A stretch of 64,000 nucleotides of DNA. Source: Bacteroidales bacterium. Its GTDB lineage: Bacteria > Bacteroidota > Bacteroidia > Bacteroidales > UBA932. A program made the translations under genes and the position numbers. Each line of letters starts with the position of its first letter. Position 1 is the stretch's first letter. Below, in pieces: positions 43,661 through 53,670 of the stretch. The notes under the pieces are model-generated. The model had not been told where the DNA came from and ran no database searches. It worked only from the letters and a program-made list of their open reading frames with translations. The stretch is from positions 1 through 64,000 of the forward strand of contig JAFSSE010000005.1 in assembly GCA_017445755.1 (NCBI GenBank), written 5' to 3'.

Positions 43661-45192
43661 TTCCGGAAAAGTTTACGCCGGATCATTCCGGATGCCTCCT
43701 TCCGTTCATCCGCGGAAAGGCCTAAAAGCCAAACAGACAGCCCAGTAGAAATGACGCAGAGAAGACAGTTCAGAAGGACGTTCACAAGCTTCGGCTCCAT
43801 CGAAAAAGCCATCCAGAGCGGCAGCACCGATGCGGCTATGACAACGACCAGCTCATTCAGGATGACCTTCTTCAGGAAGCTCCTGACATCGAGCCCTATC
43901 ATCCCCCGGAGCATGAACAGCCGGGCTGCAAGGCAGCACAGGGCGAGGGCGATGGCCGTCCAGTAAATCGCTTCCGGCTCCGCTCCGCAGCGGAGAAGGA
44001 TGTAGGCCACCGGGACATTCAGAAGCTGGATTCCGCCGACTACAATCTGATATGAACGGATCTTTCCGGTCGAAAGCATGGCCGTCACCATAGTATAGGA
44101 AACCGACTCTACCAGGATGTAAATCAGAACAAGGCGGATGAAATCCACGGTATGGGGAGGGACCAGCCCCTTTCCGAGCCAGAGGTCTGTCAGCCACCCG
44201 GTATTTGCGAGTATCGGAAGCGCCAGAAGAAGAAGGAGATACACCGACATCCGCGACCCCTTGAACACAAGGCGCATCATGGTATCCCGTTCCCCGGCCG
44301 CCCAGGACTTGGTAATCTGGGGATTAATGGCGGTTATGAAGGAAGATACGAAGCGCTGGACCCCTGTGCTGATCTGGGTTGCGAAGCCCCAGCCGGCATT
44401 GACGGCCGGCCCGAAAAAGAGGTTCAGAAGCTGGTTTCCGCCCTGGTCCCTCAGAACTGCGGACCCGGAACCGATCATATTCCATCCGGCAAAGGAGAAC
44501 ATCTCCCGGAAGTACCTGCGGTCGAAGCGGAAACAGTATCTGGCCTCCTCAAAGCGAAGCCGGCAATATACACCGTAAATAAGGCGGACAAGGATGGATA
44601 CCCCGGCCATCAGGGCAGCGTAAAAGACGAGCCGGTCAATCGGGGAGATGGCCACAAGGAAGGCCGTCAGAAGCTTCAGAAGCCCCTCCAGGACCCCTAT
44701 ATAGGCAAACGCGTCCATCTTTTCATGGGCGATTATCGCCGCATTGTACGGGACGCTGAGAAGGTTTGCGACAAAGGTTAGGAGCGACAGCTGAAGCACC
44801 CAAAAGGCCGCTCCCATCCTGTCCGGAGGGATATTCATCTTGGCATGGAGCCACCACAGCCCTATCGGCTCGGAAAGGAGGACAATCACCCCCGCAAGGA
44901 CTATCTGGATTGTCACTGCGGTATTGAAGACCGTGTGGGGATCAGCCCCTTCCCTCTTCCCGAGTTCGAAGGTCATGAAACGGCTGATCGCCGATGACAT
45001 GGAGCCGGTCAGGACAGAAAAGAGGGCTACAACCCCGCCTACGGCGGTATAAACGCCGAAATCGTCCTGCCCAAGGGTCCTCAGGATAACCCTGGAGGTA
45101 TAGAGTCCGACAAGGAGGAGGAGAATCATACGCGCATAGAGCATGAGCGTATTCCTCGCAACGCGGCCGGCTATGTTGGTCCTCTCTTCCAT
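43657..45192 (-). CDS. Wzx-like polysaccharide flippase
   Basis: A 511-residue inner-membrane protein with about 14 transmembrane segments, of the MATE/MVF-type lipopolysaccharide translocases. The N-terminus (GRVARNTLMLYARMILLLLV, LYTSRVILRTLGQDDFGVYT) is characteristic. It would flip undecaprenyl-linked oligosaccharide to the periplasm. ATG 45192 is chosen over a TTG at 45201. A TAACTTTG -7 box ends 6 nt before the start. First gene of the operon flippase, FrhB-like, pyruvyl transferase, GT4, GT2. Confidence 0.9.
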   Translation of the reverse strand: MEERTNIAGRVARNTLMLYARMILLLLVGLYTSRVILRTLGQDDFGVYTAVGGVVALFSVLTGSMSSAISRFMTFELGKREGADPHTVFNTAVTIQIVLAGVIVLLSEPIGLWWLHAKMNIPPDRMGAAFWVLQLSLLTFVANLLSVPYNAAIIAHEKMDAFAYIGVLEGLLKLLTAFLVAISPIDRLVFYAALMAGVSILVRLIYGVYCRLRFEEARYCFRFDRRYFREMFSFAGWNMIGSGSAVLRDQGGNQLLNLFFGPAVNAGWGFATQISTGVQRFVSSFITAINPQITKSWAAGERDTMMRLVFKGSRMSVYLLLLLALPILANTGWLTDLWLGKGLVPPHTVDFIRLVLIYILVESVSYTMVTAMLSTGKIRSYQIVVGGIQLLNVPVAYILLRCGAEPEAIYWTAIALALCCLAARLFMLRGMIGLDVRSFLKKVILNELVVVIAASVLPLWMAFSMEPKLVNVLLNCLLCVISTGLSVWLLGLSADERKEASGMIRRKLFRK

Positions 45193-45198
45193 GTTTTG

Positions 45199-45206
45199 CA
45201 AAGTTA
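45199..45206 (-). promoter_or_regulatory. -7 box of the flippase operon
   Basis: TAACTTTG on the minus strand, 6 nt before ATG 45192. With TATCTTTG at 45233-45240 on the plus strand it forms a 71-nt divergent promoter region shared with the CapD-type gene. Confidence 0.5.
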
Positions 45207-45232
45207 AACATTTAAATCTGAAAAATTATATG

Positions 45233-45240
45233 TATCTTTG
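45233..45240 (+). promoter_or_regulatory. -7 box of the CapD-type dehydratase gene
   Basis: TATCTTTG, 23 nt before ATG 45264; no TTG at the expected -33 position. Confidence 0.5.
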
Positions 45241-45263
45241 CTCCGATTAGCGGCAAAACCGAT

Positions 45264-47213
45264 ATGACTAAACTGCCTAAAAACATTGAACGGCTTAGGA
45301 AGAATTATTTGAGCACGAAAGTCATTCTCGCGATGGACCTCGTCCTTTCGCTGATTTCAACTTTCATCGTCCTCCTGATTGTCAGTTTCCTGACCACCTC
45401 GCCGATTTATACCCCGCATTTTTACGTAATCATACTTCTGGTCTCCTTCTTCGCATCGCTTCTGATGATGCTCGTGACCGGAACCTTCAGGATAATCATC
45501 CGTCACCTCCGTATCAGGGATATCAGCCCCTTCTTCATTGTTTCGCTTGTCAAGGCGCTGATTATCCTTGTAGTAACCGGTTTCCTTTCCGGAGAAGTGC
45601 TTGGACAGACCTTTGTCCTGAGGACGCTTGCCTACATCTCGGTCTTTGGGGATTTCATGCTGACGCTGTTCCTTCTGCTCGGGACCCGGCTCGCAATGAT
45701 TATCGCCTATGATATAGTCAGTTCACGCGTCCGTGAGCGCTCCGAGCGGCTGAACGTCCTCGTTTACGGGACCTCTGACAAGTCCCTCGCGACCATCATC
45801 CGCCTCCAGAACTCTCCTCACTACAGAATTGTCGGCTTCCTCAAAAACTCTTCCGAGAACCACAAGATTTCGATTGACGGACTCCCCGTAAAAGAATTCT
45901 CCGACGAGAAGACCTTTAAGGATATAATCTCGAAAATGAACGTAGAAGCGGTTCTCTTCGCAACCGAGCATGACGCCCAGAGCGAGGAAAACGCCCTTAT
46001 CAACTACTGCTCGGACAACCATATCAAGACTCTTATCGTCCCTTCAGTGGACGAGGTGGCGGAAGGGCAGAGCTTTTTCAAGCCGCGTGAAGTAAAGGTC
46101 GAAGACCTCCTCGGAAGAGAAGAAATAAAGATCTCGATGAACGAGATTGCCAGTTTCATCTCCGGGAAAAACGTTCTGGTTACCGGCGCTGCCGGTTCCA
46201 TCGGCTCCGAACTCGTCCGCCAGATTGCGACTTTCGGCGTCAGCAAACTGATTCTCTTTGACAACGCCGAGACCCCGATGCATAATCTCCGGCTCGAACT
46301 CGAGGACAAGTTCCCGGATCTGGACTTTGTGCCCGTAATCGGGGATGTAAGGAGTCCCAACCGGCTCGATTTCGCATTCCGGGAATACAAACCGAAAATA
46401 GTCTTCCATGCGGCCGCCTATAAGCATGTCCCCCTGATGGAAGAGAATCCCTGCGAGGCAATCCGGGTGAATCTTACCGGTTCCCGGAACGTCGCTGACA
46501 AGTGTATCGAATACGATATCGACAAGATGGTCATGATTTCGACCGACAAGGCCGTCAACCCGACCAATATAATGGGCTGCACCAAGCGCCTTGCCGAAAT
46601 CTACGTCCAGTCCCTCGGCCTTGCACTCGAAAAGGGTGAAATCCAGGGGAAAACCCGTTTCGTTACCACCCGCTTCGGAAATGTCCTCGGATCCAACGGC
46701 TCGGTTATTCCCCGCTTCCGTGAACAGCTCGAAAAGGGCGGTCCGCTGACGGTAACCCATCCGGACATCAACCGCTTCTTCATGACAATCCCAGAGGCCT
46801 GCCGCCTGGTCTTGGAAGCGGCGACAATGTCCACCGGAAACCAGATTTTCGTCTTCGACATGGGTAAACCCGTGAAGATTGACACCCTTGCCCGCAACAT
46901 GATCCGCCTCGCCGGCCTGGTCCCGGACAAGGACATCAAGATCGAATATACGGGACTTCGTCCGGGAGAAAAGCTCTACGAGGAAGTCCTCTCCAATGCC
47001 GAGAATACCATTCCTACTGACCACGACCGCATCCGTATCGCCAAGGTCCGGAAATACGACTATGAGGATGCCCTGGAAGCCGCCAAGGGTCTTGAACTGC
47101 TGGCCGGTGCCGTCAAGATTGACGACATGGTGAAGCTGATGAAAAAGACCGTTCCGGAATTCAAGAGCAAGAACTCCCGCTTCGAGAAATTCGATATCCC
47201 CGACGGGAAATAA
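45264..47213 (+). CDS. CapD/FlaA1-type nucleoside-diphosphate sugar dehydratase/epimerase
   Basis: A 649-residue membrane-anchored enzyme. Four or five transmembrane helices occupy about residues 20-150, then a CoA-binding-like Rossmann segment, then the SDR-type catalytic domain: VTGAAGSIGSELVRQI, HAAAYKHVPLMEENP, MISTDKAVNPTNIMGCTKR and TRFGNVLGSNGSVIP. The family (PglF, WbpM, FlaA1) makes UDP-4-keto-6-deoxy-sugars, often the first committed step for amino sugars such as bacillosamine or QuiNAc in surface glycans. It is divergent from the flippase operon and 3 nt before the oxidoreductase gene. Confidence 0.92.
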   Translation: MTKLPKNIERLRKNYLSTKVILAMDLVLSLISTFIVLLIVSFLTTSPIYTPHFYVIILLVSFFASLLMMLVTGTFRIIIRHLRIRDISPFFIVSLVKALIILVVTGFLSGEVLGQTFVLRTLAYISVFGDFMLTLFLLLGTRLAMIIAYDIVSSRVRERSERLNVLVYGTSDKSLATIIRLQNSPHYRIVGFLKNSSENHKISIDGLPVKEFSDEKTFKDIISKMNVEAVLFATEHDAQSEENALINYCSDNHIKTLIVPSVDEVAEGQSFFKPREVKVEDLLGREEIKISMNEIASFISGKNVLVTGAAGSIGSELVRQIATFGVSKLILFDNAETPMHNLRLELEDKFPDLDFVPVIGDVRSPNRLDFAFREYKPKIVFHAAAYKHVPLMEENPCEAIRVNLTGSRNVADKCIEYDIDKMVMISTDKAVNPTNIMGCTKRLAEIYVQSLGLALEKGEIQGKTRFVTTRFGNVLGSNGSVIPRFREQLEKGGPLTVTHPDINRFFMTIPEACRLVLEAATMSTGNQIFVFDMGKPVKIDTLARNMIRLAGLVPDKDIKIEYTGLRPGEKLYEEVLSNAENTIPTDHDRIRIAKVRKYDYEDALEAAKGLELLAGAVKIDDMVKLMKKTVPEFKSKNSRFEKFDIPDGK

Positions 47214-47216
47214 GCG

Positions 47217-50027
47217 ATGGAGCTTCCAGATCCCAGATACCGGACATTCCTCCGGAAAATCCGCTCTTTCCTGCCCGAAGACAGAATCTACACGGACGGG
47301 CTCCGGCGCCTTGCCTGGGGCACTGATGCGGGCTTTTACCGGCTGATTCCGAGAATCGTCGTCCGGGCCGCCTCGGAAGAGGAAGTCTCCCTTCTTCTAA
47401 AGGAGGCCTCCGCTGAAGGGCTCCCCGTAACTTTCCGTGCAGCCGGGACTTCCCTCTCCGGCCAGGCAATCAGCGACAGCATCCTGATTGTCGCCGGAAA
47501 GAACTGGGAAAGATACACTTACAATGACGACACCTCAATTACTCTCCAGCCGGGACTCGTCGGTGCCGAGGTCAACCGGATCCTCTTGAAACACGGGCGG
47601 AAATTCGGCCCGGACCCGGCCAGTATCGGAAGCTGTATGGTCGGAGGAATAGTCATGAACAACGCCTCCGGAATGAGCTGCGGAACCGTTGCAAACAGCG
47701 ACCGTATGCTCGTTTCTGCCCGCCTTGTCCTGAGCGACGGAACCGTCCTCGACACCGCCGATGAGGCCAGCCGGGAGGCCTTCCGGAGGTCCCACGGCGA
47801 CCTTATCGATGGAATCGCCGCCCTCCGGGACCGCGTCCGCGCCGACAGGGCCCTAAGCGAGAGAATCGAATACAAGTACTCGATAAAGAACGTAACCGGT
47901 CTGAATATCCTTCCACTGCTGAGATACGACGACCCCTTCGAAATCCTGGCCCACCTTCTTGTCGGCTCCGAAGGGACTCTCGCCTTCCTCAGCGAGGTCA
48001 CCATGAAAACCCTCCCTCTCGCCCCGTTCAAGGCGAGCGCGATGATATACTTCCCGGACATACGAAAGGCCGCAGAAGGCGTAGTCGCAATCCGGGAGGA
48101 AGCCGTCAGTGCCGCAGAACTTCTTGATATCAGGTCACTTACCTCAGTAAACGATCCTAATCTCAATCCCGATTTTCCCGACCTCACAGCCGTCCTGACG
48201 GAGACCCAGGCGGAGAGCCATGAGCAGCTTCTCGCCCAGATAGCGTCCATCCAGAAGGCCCTTGAGCCCTTCGGCGTCGAAGTCCGTTTTACCGAAGACC
48301 CTGCCGAATATTCCAAATACTGGGCTATCCGAGCCGGTATCTTCCCGACGGTAGGAGGAATGCGAAAAGAAGGCACTACCTGCCTTATCGAGGACGTCGC
48401 CTTCCACATCGAGGACCTCCCGGAGGCCACATCCGATCTTTCCGCCCTGCTCGACCGTCACGGTTATGACGACTCCTGCATCTACGGGCACGCCCTTGCC
48501 GGAAACTTCCACTTCATCATCAACCAGTCCTTCTCCTCTGAAAAAGAGGTTCGCCGGTATGAAGATATGATAAAGGACGTTGCCAAGCTCGTAATCGGGA
48601 AATACGACGGTTCCCTCAAGGCGGAGCACGGCACAGGACGGAACATGGCTCCCTTCGTTGAATATGAGTGGGGAGAGGCCGCCTTCGCCCTAATGAAGGA
48701 AATTAAACGGCTCTTCGACCCGAATGGACTCCTGAATCCCGGGGTCATCTTCAACGACGACCCGGAGTGCTTCCTGAAGAATTTCAAGCCGCTTCCCCTT
48801 CTGACCCCATCTGACGACCCCCTCTATCGCGAAATAAACAAGTGTATAGAGTGCGGATTCTGCGAGGTCAACTGCCTTTCCTGCGGCTTCACCCTGTCCT
48901 CCAGGACCCGTATTGTTGCCCGGCGTGAAATCTCAAATCTGAAACGCTCCGGCGAGGATCCTGAACGGCTCCGGGAGCTCGAGAAAGGATACCGTTACCT
49001 CGGCGAGAAGACCTGCGCCGGGGACGGGCTCTGCTCGACGTCCTGCCCGATGGGAATAAACGTCGCCGACCTTACCCACCGAATCCGGGAAGAGGAAAAT
49101 GGCGGTAAGGGACCATGGGTCTATGCCGGGAAGCATTATCCTTTGGTAATGAACGGGATCCGTTCAGTACTTGGGCTTGCGAATTTTGGAAAATCCATCC
49201 TTGGCCCCTCTACAATGGGAGCAATAGGAAAGGGGCTCCACAGCGTCGGTCTCCCCCTCTGGACCCCTTCTACGCCAAAGCCGTACCGAGTCCCTAAAAA
49301 CATTTCCTCTCCGGGGGACAGTACTTTAAAAGTTGTATATCTTCCAAGCTGCCTGAACCGGATGATGGGAACCGCCTCCACGGACTCCCCGGTTAAACGG
49401 CCCCTTGTCGAAGAGACGGTCTCTCTCCTTGAAAAAGCGGGTTACGGGGTTATCTTCCCGGAGAACATGGATGGACTCTGCTGCGGAACCCTCTGGGAGA
49501 GCAAAGGGCTTAAAGAGATTGCAGATAAGAAGCTGGAAGAACTCGGAAAATCCCTCTGGAAAGCATCAGAAGGAGGAAAATACCCTATCCTCTGCGACCA
49601 GAGCCCCTGTCTTCACAGGATGAAGGCGAAGCTCTCCGGGATGGCCCTATACGAGCCGGCCGAATTCATTATGACCTTCCTTCGGGACCGCCTCGACTTC
49701 CACCCGAGCCCGACCCCTGTCGCAGTCCATATTACATGTACGATGCGACTTATGAACCTTACCGGAACAATCACTGAACTTGCCCGCCTGTGCTCTGAGG
49801 ATGTAAGAATTCCGGAAGGGGTCGGCTGCTGCGGCTTTGCCGGGGACAAAGGCATGTTCAATCCGGAACTCAACCGCTACGCCCTCCGAAAACTTCGGGA
49901 CGGCGTCAATGGAGTAGCCATCGGGTATTCAAACAGCAGAACCTGTGAAATCGGGCTCGAAACCAACTCCGGAATCCCCTACGTCTCAATCATTTACCTT
50001 GTCAACAGCTGCACCACGGCAAAGTGA
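47217..50027 (+). CDS. FAD-binding and Fe-S oxidoreductase (D-lactate dehydrogenase-like)
   Basis: A 936-residue fusion: an FAD-binding type-4 domain (about 40-220; FRAAGTSLSGQAISDSILIV, GGIVMNNASGMSCG), the FAD-linked oxidase C-terminal domain (about 220-500; LVGSEGTLAFLSEVT, HGTGRNMAPFVE), a ferredoxin-like pair (CIECGFCEVNC and CAGDGLCSTSCPMG) and two CCG-type cysteine domains (DGLCCGTLWESKG, GVGCCGFAGDKGMF). This layout matches membrane-associated D-lactate or 2-hydroxyglutarate/glycolate dehydrogenases that feed the quinone pool. It starts 3 nt after the CapD-type gene, and its last 42 nt overlap the ABC exporter gene on the other strand. A link to glycans is not evident. Confidence 0.88.
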   Translation: MELPDPRYRTFLRKIRSFLPEDRIYTDGLRRLAWGTDAGFYRLIPRIVVRAASEEEVSLLLKEASAEGLPVTFRAAGTSLSGQAISDSILIVAGKNWERYTYNDDTSITLQPGLVGAEVNRILLKHGRKFGPDPASIGSCMVGGIVMNNASGMSCGTVANSDRMLVSARLVLSDGTVLDTADEASREAFRRSHGDLIDGIAALRDRVRADRALSERIEYKYSIKNVTGLNILPLLRYDDPFEILAHLLVGSEGTLAFLSEVTMKTLPLAPFKASAMIYFPDIRKAAEGVVAIREEAVSAAELLDIRSLTSVNDPNLNPDFPDLTAVLTETQAESHEQLLAQIASIQKALEPFGVEVRFTEDPAEYSKYWAIRAGIFPTVGGMRKEGTTCLIEDVAFHIEDLPEATSDLSALLDRHGYDDSCIYGHALAGNFHFIINQSFSSEKEVRRYEDMIKDVAKLVIGKYDGSLKAEHGTGRNMAPFVEYEWGEAAFALMKEIKRLFDPNGLLNPGVIFNDDPECFLKNFKPLPLLTPSDDPLYREINKCIECGFCEVNCLSCGFTLSSRTRIVARREISNLKRSGEDPERLRELEKGYRYLGEKTCAGDGLCSTSCPMGINVADLTHRIREEENGGKGPWVYAGKHYPLVMNGIRSVLGLANFGKSILGPSTMGAIGKGLHSVGLPLWTPSTPKPYRVPKNISSPGDSTLKVVYLPSCLNRMMGTASTDSPVKRPLVEETVSLLEKAGYGVIFPENMDGLCCGTLWESKGLKEIADKKLEELGKSLWKASEGGKYPILCDQSPCLHRMKAKLSGMALYEPAEFIMTFLRDRLDFHPSPTPVAVHITCTMRLMNLTGTITELARLCSEDVRIPEGVGCCGFAGDKGMFNPELNRYALRKLRDGVNGVAIGYSNSRTCEIGLETNSGIPYVSIIYLVNSCTTAK

Positions 50028-51914
50028 GTAATACTTGCCCTTCAGGGCCAGCAGCTCGGCATGTTTTCCCCTTTCGATTATCCGGCCATGGTCCATTACC
50101 ATGATATAGTCGGCGCTGACAACCGTCGAAAGCCGGTGGGCAATGACAAAGGATGTACGTCCTTTCATAAGGGAATCCATCCCCTTCTGGATGAAACGTT
50201 CGGTCCTTGTATCGATGGAGGAGGTAGCTTCGTCCAGGATAAGAACCGGAGGATCCGCAACTGCCGCCCTCGCAATCGCGAGCAGCTGGCGCTCTCCCTG
50301 GCTGAGATTGCCTCCGTCAGCGGAAAGAACGGTATTGTAACCTTTCGGAAGGCGGCGGATGAAGGTATCCGCACTGACAAGCCGGGCGGCGGCCATGCAC
50401 TCCTCGTCCGTCGCGTCAAGCCGGCCGTAACGGATATTGTCGAGCACCGTACCGCTGAAAAGCTTTGTCTCCTGGAGAACTGTCCCAAGACTCCTCCGGA
50501 GGGAATCCTTATCGATTTCGGACACATCGAAGCCGTCATACGTAATAGTTCCGTCCTGGATTTCGTAGAAACGGTTGACAAGGTTTGTGATGGTCGTCTT
50601 CCCCGCTCCCGTTCCGCCTACAAAGGCGATTTTCTGGCCCGGATAAGCAGTCAAGGTTATATCGTAGAGGACCTGTTTCCCCTCTACATAGCTGAAATCC
50701 ACATCCTTGAGGGAAACCTCCCCGCGAAGAGGGGTCAGCCGCCCGTCCGGGGATTTCCATGCCCATGAACCGGTCCTCCTGGAGACCTCCTTCCCTTCCC
50801 CGTCGATATGGACCAGTTTCACCTTTCCCTCGTCCTTCTCGAGCGGAGCGTCAAGAAGGGCGAATATCCTGTCCGCACCAGCCGTTGCCATGACAATCGA
50901 ATTGATTTCATTTGAAATCTGGGAAACGGGGCGGCTGAAGTTTTTCTGAAGGGTCAGGAAGGAAACGAGGGTACCGAGGGTCAGAAGGGCCCCGTCCAGA
51001 CCCCGGAAAAACCAGCCCTGCCAGCCGCCAAGGGCGATAACCGCTCCGAGGATGGCAAGGAAGACATAGGTAAAGTTACCGAGGTTGGTATTGACAGGCA
51101 TGATTATATTACCGATCCTGTTGGCATGGAAGACGCTTTTCCGAAGGTTCTCGTTCAGAACCTCAAAGTCCTCGACCGCCTCCTCCTCATGGCAGTAAAC
51201 CTTTACGACCTTCTGGCCAGAGACCATCTCCTCGATAAACCCGTTTACAATGCCGAGATTCTTCTGCCTCTCGGTAAAATACTTCCTGGAGAGCTTCCCG
51301 AAAAAGGTCGTTACCTTATACATGAGGAAGGCCATGACGACGGAAACCAGGGTCAGCGGAATGCTGAGAACCAGCATGCTGACAAGGGTCGCAATGATGG
51401 TGACGACAGAGCTGAAAAGGTTGGGAAGGGTATTCCCGATTACCTGGCGGAGGGTATCCACATCGTTGGTATATACGGACATAAGGTCCCCGTGGGAGTG
51501 GGAATCGAAAAATTTCAGGGGGAGGTCCTCCATATGCCGGAAAAGATCTTCCCGAATCCGTTTCATGGTACCCTGTCCCACCCGTATCATCAGGATGGAA
51601 CTGACATAGCCGGCGATGATTCCGGCGAGGATTATCGCGGCGAGTTTCACGAGGGCTACTCCGAGCGGGCCGTAATCCGGGATTGCGACGGAGAGCATCG
51701 GAGTTATGTAATCGTCTATAAGCGAACGCGTAAAGAGGGAGGAAGCGAGGGACGTCACTGCCGAAACGGCAATGCAGACTATCACAACGCCGAAACTGAC
51801 CTTATAGGTCTTTAGGAGAAGGCGCAGCAGCCGAAGGACGGACCCGCTGTTTTTCAGGTCCTTCAGGGTGGCACCGCCGCGCGGGCCGTCCGGTCTTGGT
51901 TGCATCAGAGCCAT
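49986..51914 (-). CDS. ABC exporter half-transporter with complete ATPase site
   Basis: A 642-residue fused membrane and ATPase protein. Six transmembrane helices fill about residues 30-330; the ATPase domain has VGGTGAGKTT (Walker A), NLSQGERQLLAIARA (signature), VLILDEATSSID with the catalytic Glu, and FVIAHRLSTV with the H-loop His. Its partner upstream has degenerate catalytic residues, so together they form a heterodimeric exporter of the TM287/288-LmrCD class. An insertion of about 40 residues lies just before the ATPase domain. ATG 51914 (preceded by AGGA) is preferred to a TTG at 51935. Confidence 0.92.
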   Translation of the reverse strand: MALMQPRPDGPRGGATLKDLKNSGSVLRLLRLLLKTYKVSFGVVIVCIAVSAVTSLASSLFTRSLIDDYITPMLSVAIPDYGPLGVALVKLAAIILAGIIAGYVSSILMIRVGQGTMKRIREDLFRHMEDLPLKFFDSHSHGDLMSVYTNDVDTLRQVIGNTLPNLFSSVVTIIATLVSMLVLSIPLTLVSVVMAFLMYKVTTFFGKLSRKYFTERQKNLGIVNGFIEEMVSGQKVVKVYCHEEEAVEDFEVLNENLRKSVFHANRIGNIIMPVNTNLGNFTYVFLAILGAVIALGGWQGWFFRGLDGALLTLGTLVSFLTLQKNFSRPVSQISNEINSIVMATAGADRIFALLDAPLEKDEGKVKLVHIDGEGKEVSRRTGSWAWKSPDGRLTPLRGEVSLKDVDFSYVEGKQVLYDITLTAYPGQKIAFVGGTGAGKTTITNLVNRFYEIQDGTITYDGFDVSEIDKDSLRRSLGTVLQETKLFSGTVLDNIRYGRLDATDEECMAAARLVSADTFIRRLPKGYNTVLSADGGNLSQGERQLLAIARAAVADPPVLILDEATSSIDTRTERFIQKGMDSLMKGRTSFVIAHRLSTVVSADYIMVMDHGRIIERGKHAELLALKGKYYSLCRGAAVDKVND

Positions 51915-51918
51915 CTTC

Positions 51919-53661
51919 CTATTTCTTTTCGTCAAAGTCCCCTTCTCCGCCGCTCATCTGCATTTCGTAGATTTCACGGTAAACGGAATTATCCTTAAGG
52001 AGGTTTTCATGGGTATCGAAGCCGATAACCCTGCCGTCCTCCATAACGGCTATCCTGTCAGCGGAGGAGATACTGAGAACCCGCTGAGAGATAATCAGTT
52101 TGGTAACGCCCGGAATCCGCTGCGAGAAGGTCTCCCTGATTTTCGCATCCGTAGCCGTATCGACAGCGGATGTGGAATCGTCGAGAATCAGGACCTTGGG
52201 CCGCTTCAGAAGGGCCCTCGCTATACAAAGGCGCTGCCTCTGGCCCCCGGAAACATTGGTTCCGCCCTGCTCTATCCTAGTATTGTACCCCTCGCTCATC
52301 GCAGAGACGAATTCGTCCGCGCAGGCCGCCTTGCAGGCCTCGATACATTCCTCGTCAGTCGCATCAGGACGGCCCCACCGAAGATTCTCAAAGACTGTCC
52401 CCGAAAAGAGGGTGTTCTTCTGAAGGACCACGGCAACTGAACTCCGGAGGGTCTTAAGGGAAAAGTTACGGACATTGATTCCGCCGACCCGAACCGTTCC
52501 TTCCGAGACGTCGTAGAGCCGGGATACAAGGGCCCCGAGCGTCGATTTACCGCTGCCGGTGCCGCCGATAATCCCGATAGTCTCTCCGGGAAGAATATGA
52601 AGATCAATTCCTTCCAGGGCATAATCCCCTCCCTTTCCATAGGAGAAATAAACCGAGTCGAAGTCGATGCTGCCGGAGGGAACTTCAAGGACCGGGTCCG
52701 CGGGCTCCTCCATGTCGGGGACCTCTTCGATAACCTCTGCAATACGGCTTCCGGAAGCGAAACTCTGGGTCAGCTGGACGAAAACCATGGACAGCATCAT
52801 CAGGGAGGAGAGAACCGTCATCACATAGGAAAAGAGCGAGGTCAGTTCTCCGGTCGTGAGCGAGCCATCCACTATGAAACGGGCCCCGAACCAGCTGAGG
52901 GCAATGATGCAGCCATTGACTATAAGATTCATTACCGGCCTGTTAAGGGCCATAAGGGTCTCGACCCGGACATTCAGGGTGAAGAGGTTCAGGACGGCCT
53001 TGTCGAATTTTGAAATCTCATGGTCCTCCCGGACATAGGCCTTGACCACCCGGATTGCGGAAACGTTTTCCTGGACGACTCCGTTAAGGGCATCGACCTT
53101 GAGGAGTATTTCCTTGAAAAGCCGGGCTGCACGGCTTATCAGAAGGGCCAGGAAAACCGAAAGGATGAGCATGGCAACAAGGAAAACTATGCTCAGACGG
53201 CGATGGATCAGAAAGCACATCGCAAGGGCGCTGACCATGTTGAGCGGAGCCCGGAAAGACGTCCTCAAGAGCATCTGGAAGGCATTCTGGATACTTGCGA
53301 CGTCCGTTGTCATACGGGTCACAAGCCCTGCCGTCGAATACTTGTCAATGTCGGAGAAGGAATACCTCTGGATGCTCCTGTACATCGCCGAGCGGAGATT
53401 TGCGGCGAGGCCCGAACTGGACCAGGCGGCGAACCAGCCGGCCAGGACCCCGAAAACCGTGCTCAGAAGGGCCAGAACGGCCATCCAGCTCCCATATTTA
53501 TATACATTCGAAAGGTTCCCGGCCATGACGCCATCGTCGATCAGGGACGCCGTCACGTACGGGATCAGAATCCACATAATCACCTCCAGCGTCGTCCAGA
53601 GCGGCGTCAGCAGGGCGGGCACCTTGTATTGCCGCACTTCCTTCAGGAGGGTACCGATCAT
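51919..53661 (-). CDS. ABC exporter half-transporter with degenerate ATPase site
   Basis: A 580-residue fused membrane and ATPase protein. IGGTGSGKST (Walker A) and NVSGGQRQRLCIARA (signature) are normal, but Walker B reads VLILDDSTSAVD with Asp for the catalytic Glu, and the switch reads IISQRVLSI with Gln for His. These are the substitutions known for the degenerate-site half of heterodimeric exporters. It lies 9 nt after rmlB and 4 nt before its partner gene. Substrates of this class include drugs, lipids and glycolipids; a glycolipid link is suggested here only by position. Confidence 0.93.
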   Translation of the reverse strand: MIGTLLKEVRQYKVPALLTPLWTTLEVIMWILIPYVTASLIDDGVMAGNLSNVYKYGSWMAVLALLSTVFGVLAGWFAAWSSSGLAANLRSAMYRSIQRYSFSDIDKYSTAGLVTRMTTDVASIQNAFQMLLRTSFRAPLNMVSALAMCFLIHRRLSIVFLVAMLILSVFLALLISRAARLFKEILLKVDALNGVVQENVSAIRVVKAYVREDHEISKFDKAVLNLFTLNVRVETLMALNRPVMNLIVNGCIIALSWFGARFIVDGSLTTGELTSLFSYVMTVLSSLMMLSMVFVQLTQSFASGSRIAEVIEEVPDMEEPADPVLEVPSGSIDFDSVYFSYGKGGDYALEGIDLHILPGETIGIIGGTGSGKSTLGALVSRLYDVSEGTVRVGGINVRNFSLKTLRSSVAVVLQKNTLFSGTVFENLRWGRPDATDEECIEACKAACADEFVSAMSEGYNTRIEQGGTNVSGGQRQRLCIARALLKRPKVLILDDSTSAVDTATDAKIRETFSQRIPGVTKLIISQRVLSISSADRIAVMEDGRVIGFDTHENLLKDNSVYREIYEMQMSGGEGDFDEKK

Positions 53662-53670
53662 CGGGAGGGA

